Shown: piece after piece, positions 52,143 to 62,174 of the stretch
Layout of the letters: each line of letters opens with the position of its first letter
Position numbering within the stretch: position 1 is the stretch's first letter
Assembly (NCBI GenBank): GCA_965206655.1
Contig: CBDBKC010000034.1
Location: 446,242 to 510,241 of the forward strand
From: JAPPLB01 sp965206655
GTDB lineage: Bacteria > Acidobacteriota > Terriglobia > Bryobacterales > UBA6623
DNA length: 64,000 nt
Direction: 5' to 3'
The notes under the pieces: model-generated
What the model was told of the DNA's origin: nothing
Seen by the model: only the letters and a program-made list of their open reading frames with translations
Databases searched by the model: none
Program-made: the position numbers and the translations under genes

Positions 52143-55100
52143 ATGCTGGCAGGATCTTTCCGAAGCGTGATGAGCCTCTACAGCCTCTGCGAAGTGCCGC
52201 GCTTCCGGTGCCGCACGTACGTTCTTCTCGGCTCGCTGCTTCCCTTTCTCTGGCCGATGAGTTTGCTGGCGGACAAGAGCCCGGAAGAAACGCTGACCTA
52301 CAACCGCCACATCCGACCGATTCTCTCTGACACCTGTTTTCAATGCCACGGCCCCGATGCCGGCACACGAATGGCCGATCTACGGTTGGATCGCGAGGAA
52401 GATGTCCGGAGGGACCGCGGCGGCTATCGTGTACTCGTCCCCGGCGACCCGACGCAGAGCGAGCTTCTTAAGCGCCTGACTGCCACGGAAGAGGTCCGGC
52501 GCATGCCGCCGCCCTACAGCCCCAAAAAGATCTCGCCCGAACAAATCGAACTGATCCGCCGCTGGATCGAACAGGGCGGCGCATACGAGCGGCACTGGTC
52601 CTTCATTCCACCGAAACGGCCGGGCTTGCCCAACGTCAATCGCACGGACTGGCCACGCAATCCGATCGACCATTTCGTGTTGGCCCGCTTGGAAAGTGAG
52701 GGCCTCAAGCCCTCGCCGGAAGCGGATCGCGGCATCCTGCTGCGGCGTGTGGCGCTCGACCTGACGGGCCTTCCACAGACGCCGGAAGAACTCGACAACT
52801 ATCTCGCCGACGAATCTCCTGATGCCTACCTGAAGGCCGTCAATCGTTTGCTCGACTCCCAGTCGTACGGCGAGCACATGGCACGATACTGGCTCGATGC
52901 GGCGAGATACGCCGATACCAACGGCTTCTTCCAGGACAGCGAGAGGTCGATGTGGCGGTGGCGGGACTGGGTCATCGACAGCTTCAACCGCAATATGCCC
53001 TTCAACCAATTCACGGTTGAGCAACTGGCTGGCGATCTCCTACCCAATCCAACCATCCAACAGCGCATCGCCACAGGCTTCGGTCGAAACCACATGACGA
53101 CGATGGAAACCGGCGTCATCGACGAGGAGTATCGCGTTCACTACGTTGTTGATCGCCTTGAGACCACTTCGATGGTCTGGTTGGGGTTGACGACGGGTTG
53201 TGCCCGCTGCCACGACCACAAGTTCGACCCGATCTCGCAGAACGAATTCTATCGGCTCATGGCCTTCTTCAATAACGTCCCGGAGAAGGGTACCAAGACC
53301 AAAGTCGGAAACTCGCCGCCGATCATGAGCGTTCCCGATGAGGCATTCACAGCGCGATTGGAAAAACTGCGCCACGAAGCCGAGCAGGCCGGCCGGGAAC
53401 TCGCGAAGATCGAACCGCAACTCAACACCGCCCAGTCCGACTGGGAGAAGACGGCGAAGGACCATCTTCCCGATCCGCCCTCGAACGGCCTGGTGGCCCA
53501 TTTCCCGATGGACCGTCCAGACAGAGATTCTGCTGCTGCAACGTTTCCCCCCGGCCTGCTCGACACAGCAGCAGAGTTCGAAGGTGACTCCGCCATTGAG
53601 GTTGCGACCGATCTGAACTTCGAGCGGAGCGACACCTTCTCCTATGGTGCCTGGGTCAAACCGACCAGCGGTAGTCCGAGTTGCGTCCTTTCGAAGAATG
53701 ACGATGCCGACAGTCTGCGGGGATTCGACCTGATGCTTCGGAAAGGCAAGGCGGTTGTTCACTTGGTCCACGAGTGGAATACCAATGCGATCCAGGTAAC
53801 CACAGAACCCTCTGTTCCGAGGCAAGAATGGCGCCACATCCTCGTTACCTACGACGGCTCCGCGAAGGCTTCAGGAGTGAAGATCTATTTGGATGGGAAG
53901 GCGCAGGATCTCAAGATTGGCCACGACAGTTTGACCGGGACCATCCGGACCGAGCAGCCGCTGCGGATCGGGCGCCGCAGCACGAGCGCCGCGTTTACCG
54001 GGCTGATCGATGACGTGCGCATCTATGATCGCGCGCTGACGGCAGACGAGGTTGAACGCCTCTTCACCCACCAACTTGTCGGCGCTCTTGTGGATCTGCC
54101 GGTCGAAGAGCGCTCATCCGCACAGCAGAAGAAACTTCGCGATCATTTCTTGGCGACCTCGGGCGGAAAACCTTTCCGGGCGGTTCATGACAGAGCCGTC
54201 CAGCTCCGTTCAGAAGTCGAGCAGTTGGAAGACAAGGAACCGACAACGATGGTCATGCAGGAGATGCCCGAACCGCGGGAAACACATCTTCTGATGCGCG
54301 GTCAGTACGACGCGCCCGGAGAGAAGGTCACCGCTGGGGTTCCCGCAGCGCTGCCGCAGCTCCCCACGGGGGCGCCGGTCGATCGGCTCGGGTTCGCTCA
54401 GTGGTTGGTCGATCCGTCGCATCCCCTCACGGCCCGCGTCACGGTCAATCGTTTCTGGCAGCAGTATTTCGGTACCGGCATCGTGGAGACGGCTGAAGAT
54501 TTTGGAGCGCAAGGCGCCTGGCCCAGTCACCCTGACCTTCTCGACAGGCTGGCCGTCGAGTTCATTGAGAGCGGTTGGGATGTGAAGCATCTCCAACGAT
54601 TGATCGTCACCTCCGCGACCTATCGCCAGTCATCGATGGCGTCTGCGCCCCTTCTTGAACGTGACCCGGAGAACCGCCTGCTCGCGCGAGGTCCGCGGTT
54701 CCGGCTGGACGCCGAAGTCGTCCGTGACAACGCGCTGGCGATGAGCGGATTGCTGGCCGAGCAGGTCGGCGGCCCCAGCGTCAAACCGTATCAACCGGAG
54801 GGACTCTGGGAAGCCGTCACGTATGACGGTCAATTGTCTTACCCGCAGGACCACGGCACCGCGCTCTACCGGCGAAGTCTGTACACCTTTTGGAAGCGCC
54901 AGAGCCCACCACCGTCCATGTTGGCGTTCGACGCGCCCACGCGCGAAACGTGCATAGTCCGGCGAACCCGCACCAACACTCCTCTCCAGGCGCTGGTCAT
55001 GCTGAATGACACGACCTTCGTCGAGGCCTCCCGCGCACTAGCCGAGCGGATGATGAACCAGGCTACCTCACCGGAGGCCCGGATCCACTTTGGTTTCCGC

Positions 55101-55322
55101 CTGGCGACCGCTCGGCCGCCTCTACCAGAGGAAGTAGAGATTCTGCTGGATCTGTTCCACCAGCAGCGTGCCAAGTACGAAGCGAACAGGAAAGCAGCCG
55201 AGAGACTGCTTGGCGTGGGAGAGTCCGCGCGCGATCCGTCGCTTGACACCCCCGCGCACGCGGCGTGGACGACCGTCGCGAGCACGATACTCAACCTGGA
55301 CGAAGCAGTCACGAAGCACTGA
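52143..55322 (+). CDS. PSD1 protein with LamG-like insert (DUF1549-LamG-DUF1553)
   Basis: 1059 residues. A membrane or signal segment lies at about residues 25-44 (YVLLGSLLPFLWPMSLLA); the ATG at 52170 is an alternative start. Haem motif CFQCHG at about 65-70, DUF1549 with CARCHDHKFDP near 353, a LamG/concanavalin-like carbohydrate-binding domain at about 449-641 (GLVAHFPMD, FSYGAWVKPT, WRHILVTYDGS, GLIDDVRIYDRALTADEVER), then DUF1553 to the end. TGATG overlap couples it to the DUF1501 gene. It probably acts outside the cytoplasm on or near a glycan. The molecular reaction is unknown. Confidence 0.9.
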   Translation: MLAGSFRSVMSLYSLCEVPRFRCRTYVLLGSLLPFLWPMSLLADKSPEETLTYNRHIRPILSDTCFQCHGPDAGTRMADLRLDREEDVRRDRGGYRVLVPGDPTQSELLKRLTATEEVRRMPPPYSPKKISPEQIELIRRWIEQGGAYERHWSFIPPKRPGLPNVNRTDWPRNPIDHFVLARLESEGLKPSPEADRGILLRRVALDLTGLPQTPEELDNYLADESPDAYLKAVNRLLDSQSYGEHMARYWLDAARYADTNGFFQDSERSMWRWRDWVIDSFNRNMPFNQFTVEQLAGDLLPNPTIQQRIATGFGRNHMTTMETGVIDEEYRVHYVVDRLETTSMVWLGLTTGCARCHDHKFDPISQNEFYRLMAFFNNVPEKGTKTKVGNSPPIMSVPDEAFTARLEKLRHEAEQAGRELAKIEPQLNTAQSDWEKTAKDHLPDPPSNGLVAHFPMDRPDRDSAAATFPPGLLDTAAEFEGDSAIEVATDLNFERSDTFSYGAWVKPTSGSPSCVLSKNDDADSLRGFDLMLRKGKAVVHLVHEWNTNAIQVTTEPSVPRQEWRHILVTYDGSAKASGVKIYLDGKAQDLKIGHDSLTGTIRTEQPLRIGRRSTSAAFTGLIDDVRIYDRALTADEVERLFTHQLVGALVDLPVEERSSAQQKKLRDHFLATSGGKPFRAVHDRAVQLRSEVEQLEDKEPTTMVMQEMPEPRETHLLMRGQYDAPGEKVTAGVPAALPQLPTGAPVDRLGFAQWLVDPSHPLTARVTVNRFWQQYFGTGIVETAEDFGAQGAWPSHPDLLDRLAVEFIESGWDVKHLQRLIVTSATYRQSSMASAPLLERDPENRLLARGPRFRLDAEVVRDNALAMSGLLAEQVGGPSVKPYQPEGLWEAVTYDGQLSYPQDHGTALYRRSLYTFWKRQSPPPSMLAFDAPTRETCIVRRTRTNTPLQALVMLNDTTFVEASRALAERMMNQATSPEARIHFGFRLATARPPLPEEVEILLDLFHQQRAKYEANRKAAERLLGVGESARDPSLDTPAHAAWTTVASTILNLDEAVTKH

Positions 55323-56791
55323 TGAGTGACCCACTACAGCTTCCCGGACCTTTGACTCGCCGGCAGTTCTTTGGTCGATCAACGACAGGGATCGGAACGG
55401 TAGCGCTCGCGTCACTGTTGGATCCGGAATCGCTCGCTGCCGGTCCACTCAACAGCCCCGGCCGGGGAAAGGGTACTCTGACCGCGGCGCATTTCCCGGC
55501 GCGAGCCAAACGCGTGATCTACCTGTTCATGCACGGTGGCCCCTCACAAATGGAGCTGTTCGACTACAAGCCGGCGCTATGGAAGTGGAATGGCACGGAA
55601 CTACCCGATTCAGTGCGCGGAAACCAGCGGCTGACCGGCATGACCTCGAGCCAGGAGTCGCTTCCGATTGCTGCGCCGAGACAGTTCGAATTCCAGCAGC
55701 ACGGCCAGAGCGGAGCTTGGATCAGCGAGCTGCTTCCAAACCTCGCAAGGGTGTGCGACGACATCTGTTTCGTCAAGTCTCTCAACACTGAGGCGATCAA
55801 CCACGATCCGGCTGTGACACTGTTGCAGACCGGACATCAACAGCCCGGCCGTCCCAGCCTGGGTGCCTGGACGAGCTACGGAATCGGCAGCGAGAACGAT
55901 GATCTACCGGCCTTCGTTGTACTGATCTCACGCGGCAGCGCGGCGCGCCCGGCAGACCCCCTCTACGCCCGACTCTGGGGCACGGGGTTCCTGCCGTCCA
56001 GCCACCAGGGTGTCAACTTCCGCAAGAGCGGCGATCCGGTGCTCTACCTTTCGAATCCTCCCGGGTTAGACGCAGCCACGCGTCGGAGCATGCTCGAGGG
56101 GTTGGCCAGGCTGAATCGGAAACAATTCGAGCTTTACCGCGATCCCGAGATCGAAACCCGGATCGCACAGTACGAGATGGCCTATCGCATGCAAACTTCC
56201 GTACCGCAGTTGACCGACCTGTCTGACGAGACGCCGCAGACGTTTGACTTGTACGGCGAACAGGCCCGTACTCGAGGAACCTTTGCGGCCAATTGCCTGA
56301 TGGCTCGACGGTTGGCGGAGCGAGGCGTACGGTTCATCCAGCTCTATCATCGAGGCTGGGATCAGCACTATAACCTGCCCAGCGATATCAGGCTGCAGTG
56401 CCAGGACGTCGACCGTGCCTGCGCCGCGCTGATCTCTGACCTCAAGCGGCGGGGCCTGCTCGAGGAGACGTTGATCGTTTGGGGCGGCGAGTTCGGTCGC
56501 ACCGCTTACAGCCAGGGCAAGCTCAGCGACACGGACTACGGCCGAGACCATCACGGACGCTGCTTCACGATGTGGCTGGCCGGTGGAGGCATCAAGCCCG
56601 GCGTCAGTTACGGAGAGACCGACGACTACTCCTACAACATCGTCAAAGACCCCGTGCATGTGCATGACCTGAATGCCACCATTCTCCACTGCCTGGGTAT
56701 CGACCACGAACGGCTCACGTTCAAGTTCCAGGGCCGCCAGTACCGTTTGACCGACGTGCACGGCCAGACGGTGAAGAACATCCTTGCCTGA
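55322..56791 (+). CDS. DUF1501 protein, partner of the second PSD1
   Basis: 489 residues from ATG 55322, which overlaps the PSD1 stop by 1 base. The Tat-like TRRQFFGRSTTGIG is at residues 12-25. Family motifs: LFMHGGPSQMELFDYKP (about 73-89), WGGEFGRT and GRDHHGRCFTMWLAGGGIKP near residues 385-425, and LTDVHGQTV at the end. Compared with 2195-3625 it shares the alkaline-phosphatase-like fold. It appears to be secreted folded via Tat and to function with PSD1. Confidence 0.9.
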   Translation: MSDPLQLPGPLTRRQFFGRSTTGIGTVALASLLDPESLAAGPLNSPGRGKGTLTAAHFPARAKRVIYLFMHGGPSQMELFDYKPALWKWNGTELPDSVRGNQRLTGMTSSQESLPIAAPRQFEFQQHGQSGAWISELLPNLARVCDDICFVKSLNTEAINHDPAVTLLQTGHQQPGRPSLGAWTSYGIGSENDDLPAFVVLISRGSAARPADPLYARLWGTGFLPSSHQGVNFRKSGDPVLYLSNPPGLDAATRRSMLEGLARLNRKQFELYRDPEIETRIAQYEMAYRMQTSVPQLTDLSDETPQTFDLYGEQARTRGTFAANCLMARRLAERGVRFIQLYHRGWDQHYNLPSDIRLQCQDVDRACAALISDLKRRGLLEETLIVWGGEFGRTAYSQGKLSDTDYGRDHHGRCFTMWLAGGGIKPGVSYGETDDYSYNIVKDPVHVHDLNATILHCLGIDHERLTFKFQGRQYRLTDVHGQTVKNILA

Positions 56792-56964
56792 GACCTGAAA
56801 CTCAACGACTCGTCACACCTAGGTACGTCTGAACGTCGCACGTGCTGAGTTGGGCAGCGTCAGCCCCAAGCATTCAAGCATCGACAGTCCAGCGGAACCT
56901 GGTGGACTTCATACCTGCTTCGTGACTGTCAGAAGGTCATTCCAAATATCCGCCAGCAGGACTA

Positions 56965-58060
56965 CTGAGTCCCGCATAATATAGAGTAACCTTTTGTAAT
57001 GGAGCGACGTCTTTTGGATATGGGTTTTCCAAAAGGCGTGAAGCGAGACTTTGCGGCGCTGGAGAAGCGGCGCATTGAGGCGGTGCGGCTGGTCGTGAAA
57101 GAAGGACTGAGCCAAGCCGAGGCGGCGCGTAGAGTCCAAGCCGCCCAACAAAGCGTCAGCGGCTGGGTACAGCGTTACCGCGAAGACGGCCGCGCCGGGT
57201 TGGCCAAAGCCGGCCGCGCCGGCCGCAAGCCGTTGCTGAGCACCGCGCAGCTCGCCGAGCTGGAAGGGCTGCTGCTCGAAGGACCCGAAGCGCACGGCTT
57301 CCCGACGCCGCTGTGGAGCTGTCCGCGGGTGGCGCGGTTGATCCGCGACCGTTTCGGGGTGCGCTACCACGAAGGCCACGTCTGGAAGCTGCTGCGGGCA
57401 CTCCACTGGAGCCCGCAACGGCCGGTCGGCAAGGCCCGCGAGCGCAACGAGGAAGCGATCCGCGCCTGGAAGAAACAGACCTGGCCCGCCATTAAAAAAA
57501 AGCCCAAAAACAGGGCCGCACGATCGTCTTCATCGACGAAAGCGGACTGAGCCAGAAGCCACATCGCTGCCGTACTTGGGCGCCGCGCGGGCAGACGCCC
57601 GTACTGCAGTTCAACTTCAACTGGAAGAAGCTCTCGGCGGCGGCCGGAATCACTTTCCACAACTTCTATTTCCGTCTCTATCCCGACGCCATCCGCGGTC
57701 CCGAGGTGATCGATTTCCTCAAGGCGCTGCTGCGCCACATACAACGTCCGTTGCTGATCGTGTGGGATCGCTTGCCGGCGCATCGCAGCGCGTTGGTGCG
57801 CGAGTTCATCGCGTTGTCGCAGGGCCACATCGAGACCGAGTACTTGCCGGGCTACGCCCCGGAGCTGAATCCGGTGGAATACATCTGGGCCTACTGGAAG
57901 CAGCACGAGTTGCCCAACGTCTGCCCCAACGACTACTGGGAGCTCGACGAGCGGGCACGCACGACCTTGCGCCGCATGCGCCGCAAACGGCGCTTGATCG
58001 CCGCCTTTTGGAAGCAATCTTCTTTGTCGTTCGATTAACTGAATATTATGCGGGACTCAG
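56965..58060 (+). mobile_element. IS630-family element, type 1, copy C (1096 bp)
   Basis: Inverted ends CTGAGTCCCGCATAAT, TA at 56963-56964 and 58061-58062, same length as copy A. Confidence 0.93.
56999..58038 (+). CDS. IS630-family transposase, type 1, made by -1 frameshifting (copy C)
   Basis: Frame A 56999-57550 and frame B in -1 to 58038, with A_AAA_AAG at 57496-57502. Small differences from copies A and B lie just before the slippery site (IRAWKKQTWPAIKKK against IQTWQKKTWPAIKKK). The DDE motifs TIVFIDESG, VWDRLPAHRS and LNPVEYIW are intact. Confidence 0.9.
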
Positions 58061-58272
58061 TAAGTCCCTTGGAACGAATGACACAGGGCCTTTCCGCGGA
58101 TTAGTGTTGGCATATCTCACTCGCATGAGTTTCCGCCACCTAGTACGCGCGTGAGCGTCGCTGACGGAGTCGCAGACCGCCCCAGGACAACAGCGCGGAC
58201 GAAAAAGAATTGTCTGATGGACGGATCGGTTGCTCGCAACAGCTATCCGTTAGCGGTACAATCTCACTGTCG

Positions 58273-58400
58273 ATGGTCGGCCAGACGATCCCGACTGCAA
58301 GATCACGGAGAAACTCGGCGCGGGCGGGATGGGTGTCGTCAACAAGGCCGCAGACACGAAGCTGAAGCGGCATGGGACACTGCTGCCCTCAACAATCGAA
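58273..58400 (+). pseudogene. Third Ser/Thr kinase relic
   Basis: ATG 58273 starts MVGQTI, then a frameshift leads to KITEKLGAGGMGVVNKAADT, the kinase Gly-loop. Nothing of the catalytic core remains. The region 58061-58272 upstream has no recognisable gene. Confidence 0.75.
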
Positions 58401-58491
58401 TGTCTGAACTGCGCACCGAGATGGACATATACAGCACGACCTTGATCGTCATGTAGGTGAGAACCCCTTCGCCTGCTATTGGAGGCGCCCC

Positions 58492-59433
58492 ATGGATCAT
58501 CCGAAACTAGCCAGGGACATCATGGTCACTAAACTGGTGACGCTGGCTCCCAATTCGAACGTCTTTGACGGAATCGCTCGGTTACTCAAGTACAACCTGA
58601 CCGGAGCTTCGGTAATCGACGAGCACCGGAACTACCTAGGTGTCTTCTCCGAAAGGTGCTGCATCAGTGTGTTGATGGCGACCGCACACCTTCTCGCCTC
58701 GCGAAACGTCAGACGCCCGGATGTGCCCCGAGCTAAGGATTTGATGGCCACCAAGTTGATCACGTTGACACCCGACATGGACGCGTTTGAAGCGATCCAC
58801 TTGCTGCTCAAGAACCGCATTTCCGGGGCTCCGGTGATCGACAAGAGCCGACAGTTCCTAGGTTCATTCTCCGAGAAAACCAGCATGACGGTGCTGCTTG
58901 GTGCGGCGCACGATCAACTGCCGACCAGCCAGGTGGAAGCGTTCATGGATAAGGATCGCAGCCGCACGATCGATGAAGAGAAAAGCCTGTTGTCCATAGC
59001 CCAGATGTTTCTCGATACGCCCTACCGGCGGCTGCCGGTCCTTCGTGACGGAGCGCTGATTGGTCAAATCAGCCGCCGGGACGTGCTTCGCTCTGCTCAC
59101 GCCATGTCCCGTTACATAACCAACCGCCAAGACGCACTGGGCGCCCGGACGAGCGCAGAACCTCTATTGGAGAACGAAGAACTGGCCAGCTTCATGGATA
59201 CCTCGGCGAAAACAACTGGCCAAGATGTGGATCTGCTTGGCATTGCCGAGATCTTTCGTCAGACTGACTATCGTCGTCTGCCCGTGCTCAACGAGGGAGA
59301 GTTAGTGGGTCAGATCAGTCGCCGAGACTTGCTCAACGCAACCAACGACATGATTGCAATCTCACCCCGTCGGGAGAAGTCGCTGTTATATCTGAGTGCG
59401 CTAGTTGACCGAGACGAGGCGCCGATTGAGTAG
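58492..59433 (+). CDS. Protein with four CBS motifs
   Basis: 313 residues, with GGAGG 8 bp before the ATG. Four CBS motifs in two Bateman modules: about 10-70 (VTKLVTLAPNSNVFDGIARL), 85-145 (ATKLITLTPDMDAFEAIHLL), 155-210 (YRRLPVLRDGALIGQISRRD) and 235-295 (YRRLPVLNEGELVGQISRRD). CBS modules bind adenine nucleotides, so a regulatory or energy-sensing role is likely. No effector domain is fused. A second CBS gene follows 320 bp downstream. Confidence 0.85.
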   Translation: MDHPKLARDIMVTKLVTLAPNSNVFDGIARLLKYNLTGASVIDEHRNYLGVFSERCCISVLMATAHLLASRNVRRPDVPRAKDLMATKLITLTPDMDAFEAIHLLLKNRISGAPVIDKSRQFLGSFSEKTSMTVLLGAAHDQLPTSQVEAFMDKDRSRTIDEEKSLLSIAQMFLDTPYRRLPVLRDGALIGQISRRDVLRSAHAMSRYITNRQDALGARTSAEPLLENEELASFMDTSAKTTGQDVDLLGIAEIFRQTDYRRLPVLNEGELVGQISRRDLLNATNDMIAISPRREKSLLYLSALVDRDEAPIE

Positions 59434-59753
59434 AGGGAACCGCTCATATCTCACCGCGAAGGCGATCGCCGTGAGGCTATAGCGCTCTTCATGCTGACAG
59501 AGCGGTCTGGGCCACTGCCCCCAATCCGGTTCGACGACGATACCAAGGAGAGCACTTTTACGTTGAGGGGTGACGCCTTGACGGCCTAGAACACGGCTTG
59601 GGCCGCGCGAGCGCGCCACATAACTCTCGGCTGCTGGAGCCTCTGTCGCGGTATACTACTCCCGTGCGATCTCCCGAATCACCGATCGTGACTCCATATC
59701 TTCGTCCACTGACTGCTCCTACAGAGACTTAGTCCCATCCGGAGGGCTCTACA
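59434..59753. other. Intergenic region between the two CBS genes
   Basis: No gene seen. A TATACT-like -10 at about 59652 and GGAGGG 7 bp before the GTG of the next gene suggest that the second CBS gene has its own promoter. Confidence 0.35.
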
Positions 59754-60191
59754 GTGAAACCCCTCGACCGAGTCGAGCTCATCCTTAAACGGAAGGGGTC
59801 GCAGGTTTACTCCATTACGCCTCACGTGACGGTCTACGAGGCTCTCGAGAAGATGGCTGAGAACAGTATCGGAGCTCTTGTCGTCATTGACGGGACTGAT
59901 CTTATTGGGATTGTGTCTGAACGCGACTACGCGCGCAAAGTAATCCTCGACGGCCGTTCCTCAAAGGAAATGAAGGTCCATGAGATCATGTCCAGCCCGG
60001 CCGTCACGGTGAACCTGAGGACCACGGTAGATGAGTGCATGCAACGCATGACGGATAAGCGCTGCCGCCACCTGCCGGTCGTGGAGGGCGAGAGGGTTGT
60101 CGGAGTGGTGTCGATTGGCGACGTCGTCCAGTGGATCATTACGGCCCAGGACCTCACGATCCGTCAGCTTGAGGACTACATCTCTAGTTAG
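59754..60191 (+). CDS. Two-CBS-domain protein
   Basis: 145 residues, GTG start with GGAGGG upstream. A single Bateman pair: residues 18-70 (YSITPHVTVYEALEKMAENS, then LIGIVSERDYARKVIL) and 78-135 (HEIMSSPAVTVNLRTTVDEC, then LPVVEGERVVGVVSIGDVVQ). It matches stand-alone CBS proteins that sense AMP/ATP-type ligands or bind partner enzymes. Confidence 0.88.
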   Translation: MKPLDRVELILKRKGSQVYSITPHVTVYEALEKMAENSIGALVVIDGTDLIGIVSERDYARKVILDGRSSKEMKVHEIMSSPAVTVNLRTTVDECMQRMTDKRCRHLPVVEGERVVGVVSIGDVVQWIITAQDLTIRQLEDYISS

Positions 60192-60503
60192 TAGCCTGCC
60201 TAGTGGATCCGCCCCTGGGGAATCGGGCTTCGGCGCAGTTTGTGTGCCGTACGGAGCACGAATGCTTATCGACGGAGGATCAGACTACAATTCCCACACC
60301 TAGAGTCTCCGCGCAGGCCTTTGTTTTCGTCGAAGATGTGAGAGCTGGTGGTTGGGACATCCCTCTGGTGAGAACGGCGGAGCCAAAATAGACCACAGAG
60401 CGGCGATTCTAAGCCGCGTGAGGGCGGCGCAAAATTAGACCGCCCAGGTGGTCCGCGTAGCATCCCCGAGGTGTTTTGTGGAACACCGGAGGGATGTATC
60501 AAG

Positions 60504-62169
60504 CCAGGATTTCCATTTTGGCCCTGGCACGGTGAAAGTATACACCCGCGCTGCCCCGAAGACCACGTCTTTCCGCGCTGAACCCTGCACATCACCTCCG
60601 GCGGCAGGCCCCAAAGCCCGTCCGTCCGCTCACAGACGTTGATGGAGCGGGCTGAACGGCACACCGGCCGACACTGCTCCCTGCGAAGCCTTTTCGGAGC
60701 TAAAAACTGTTGATCCTCGTCCAGGTAACGCTACCCGCTCGGCAGCGGCAGCGCCCAGATCCTGTGCAGCATGTCACCGAACAGCCGCCGGTTCAGATGC
60801 CCCTCGGCCAGCAGCAACCAGTAGTAGCGCGCGTGCTTGACCAGCCGGCCGCCGGTCTTCATCAGCCGCTGCTGCAAGCTCGTGAGCGACCAACTCTTGA
60901 TCCTGTTCGGCAGTCCGAGCCGCCGCCACAAGTTGCCCAGGTTGTAGGCCAGCACGCTGAGTTGCAGTCGCACTTCGTTGGCCCGAAAGCGATGGCACGA
61001 AAGCCGCGTCCAGTGCGTGGCCTGTTTGCCTTCTTTAATCCATTGCTCGGCCGTGCCGCGCTTGTTGTAGAAGCGCACCACCGACCGGCTTGGCAAGCTC
61101 ATGTTGGTCACGATAAATCCGACCCGCGGGAACAGCTCACCGAGATGATGCTCGACCTTGGCCACGATGCGTCGCGGCTTGGACCAACTCTCCGCCTGAT
61201 AGCGGAAGCTCTTGTAGCGCACCAAGGGCTTGCGACCCGGCCTGCCCGGCGGGCGAAACAAGATGTCTTCGATCGCCAATTCCAAGCTCTTGTTGGCCGG
61301 AATGCGAATGGCGTACTGCACTCCGCGTTCCTCCGAAAACTCATAAATCTCCGGCTTGGCAAAGGCCGCATCGCCCCGGAAGGTGACCTGTTTGCCCACA
61401 GCCTGTTGGCGCTTGATCTCGGGCAGCAGCAACTCCTTCCAGTCCTCAGCGCTGTGCACGTTGCCTGGACGCAGCTTCGCCGCCAGGCAATCCCCATGCT
61501 GGTTGAACAACAACAGCGGGTGGTAGCAGACCGACTCGAAATGGCCGTTGTAGGCGCTGCCCTCTTGCTGGCCGTGGACAGGGCTTTCGGTCGAATCCAT
61601 GTCGAGCACGACGCGCTCGGAGTCGTCTTGCGTCTCGGCTTGCGCCACCAGCTCGCGGTTCACAGCCATCAGCCCCAGCAAGTTCTCCTCGCTCGCCAGC
61701 ATCTCCGTCTCGAAGCTCTGCAGTCGCGAGGTCAGTGCCCCGCCGCGATCCCAGTTCCTCTTCGAGCCGATCAAGCGAAACGTCGGGTCAGCCGACACTC
61801 GGACGGCGTCATTGAGGTCCTCGTAGCCTGCCAGCCGAGAGTAGACTGACTGCCGCAGCAGATCGGCCAGCGGGAACTTCTTGTTCAAGCCTTGCCGTGG
61901 GTCACTGAGGTGTTCGTCGATCAGCTTCCCGAGTCCGAGTCGCTCGTCCAGCTCGCGGACCAGGATCAGCCCGCCGTCGGAAGTGACACGCGATCCTTGG
62001 AAATCGACTTTCAATAAGCCGTTGAAGCTTAGCTGGAACGGTTTGTTTTCTTTTTCACCCATTGGGTGTTGATCTCCTCAGCGCCTTGAGTGCTTTCCAA
62101 CCCGCATAAATAAAGGCGTCCGAGGCCACCCGATGGTTAGCAGAATCGAAACTAAAGTGGGAATCCGGG
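60504..62169 (-). mobile_element. IS1380-family element (1666 bp) inside IS21
   Basis: Imperfect inverted ends, CCAGGATTTCCATTTTGG on the left and CCCGGATTCCCACTTTAG inverted on the right. Flanked by a direct repeat ATCAAG at 60498-60503 and 62170-62175. Removing it regenerates exactly the sequence of IS21 copy 1 across the junction. Positions 60504-60730 between the left end and the transposase stop hold no gene. Confidence 0.9.
60731..62062 (-). CDS. IS1380-family transposase
   Basis: 443 residues. The pattern FQGSRVTSDGGLILVRELDE, DPRQGLNKKFPLADLLRQSV, VVLDMDSTESPVHGQQEGSA (first Asp), VTFRGDAAFAKPEIYEF (second Asp) and TAEQWIKEGKQATHWTRLSC (Glu) is characteristic of IS1380. Full length and uninterrupted. 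It is transcribed away from the istA gene that it has separated from its IS21 end. Confidence 0.93.
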   Translation of the reverse strand: MGEKENKPFQLSFNGLLKVDFQGSRVTSDGGLILVRELDERLGLGKLIDEHLSDPRQGLNKKFPLADLLRQSVYSRLAGYEDLNDAVRVSADPTFRLIGSKRNWDRGGALTSRLQSFETEMLASEENLLGLMAVNRELVAQAETQDDSERVVLDMDSTESPVHGQQEGSAYNGHFESVCYHPLLLFNQHGDCLAAKLRPGNVHSAEDWKELLLPEIKRQQAVGKQVTFRGDAAFAKPEIYEFSEERGVQYAIRIPANKSLELAIEDILFRPPGRPGRKPLVRYKSFRYQAESWSKPRRIVAKVEHHLGELFPRVGFIVTNMSLPSRSVVRFYNKRGTAEQWIKEGKQATHWTRLSCHRFRANEVRLQLSVLAYNLGNLWRRLGLPNRIKSWSLTSLQQRLMKTGGRLVKHARYYWLLLAEGHLNRRLFGDMLHRIWALPLPSG

Positions 62170-62174
62170 ATCAA

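Noticed and set aside
60710..61849. 379-aa open frame antisense to the IS1380 transposase
   Set aside because: It mirrors a full-length recognised transposase on the other strand and has no family features.
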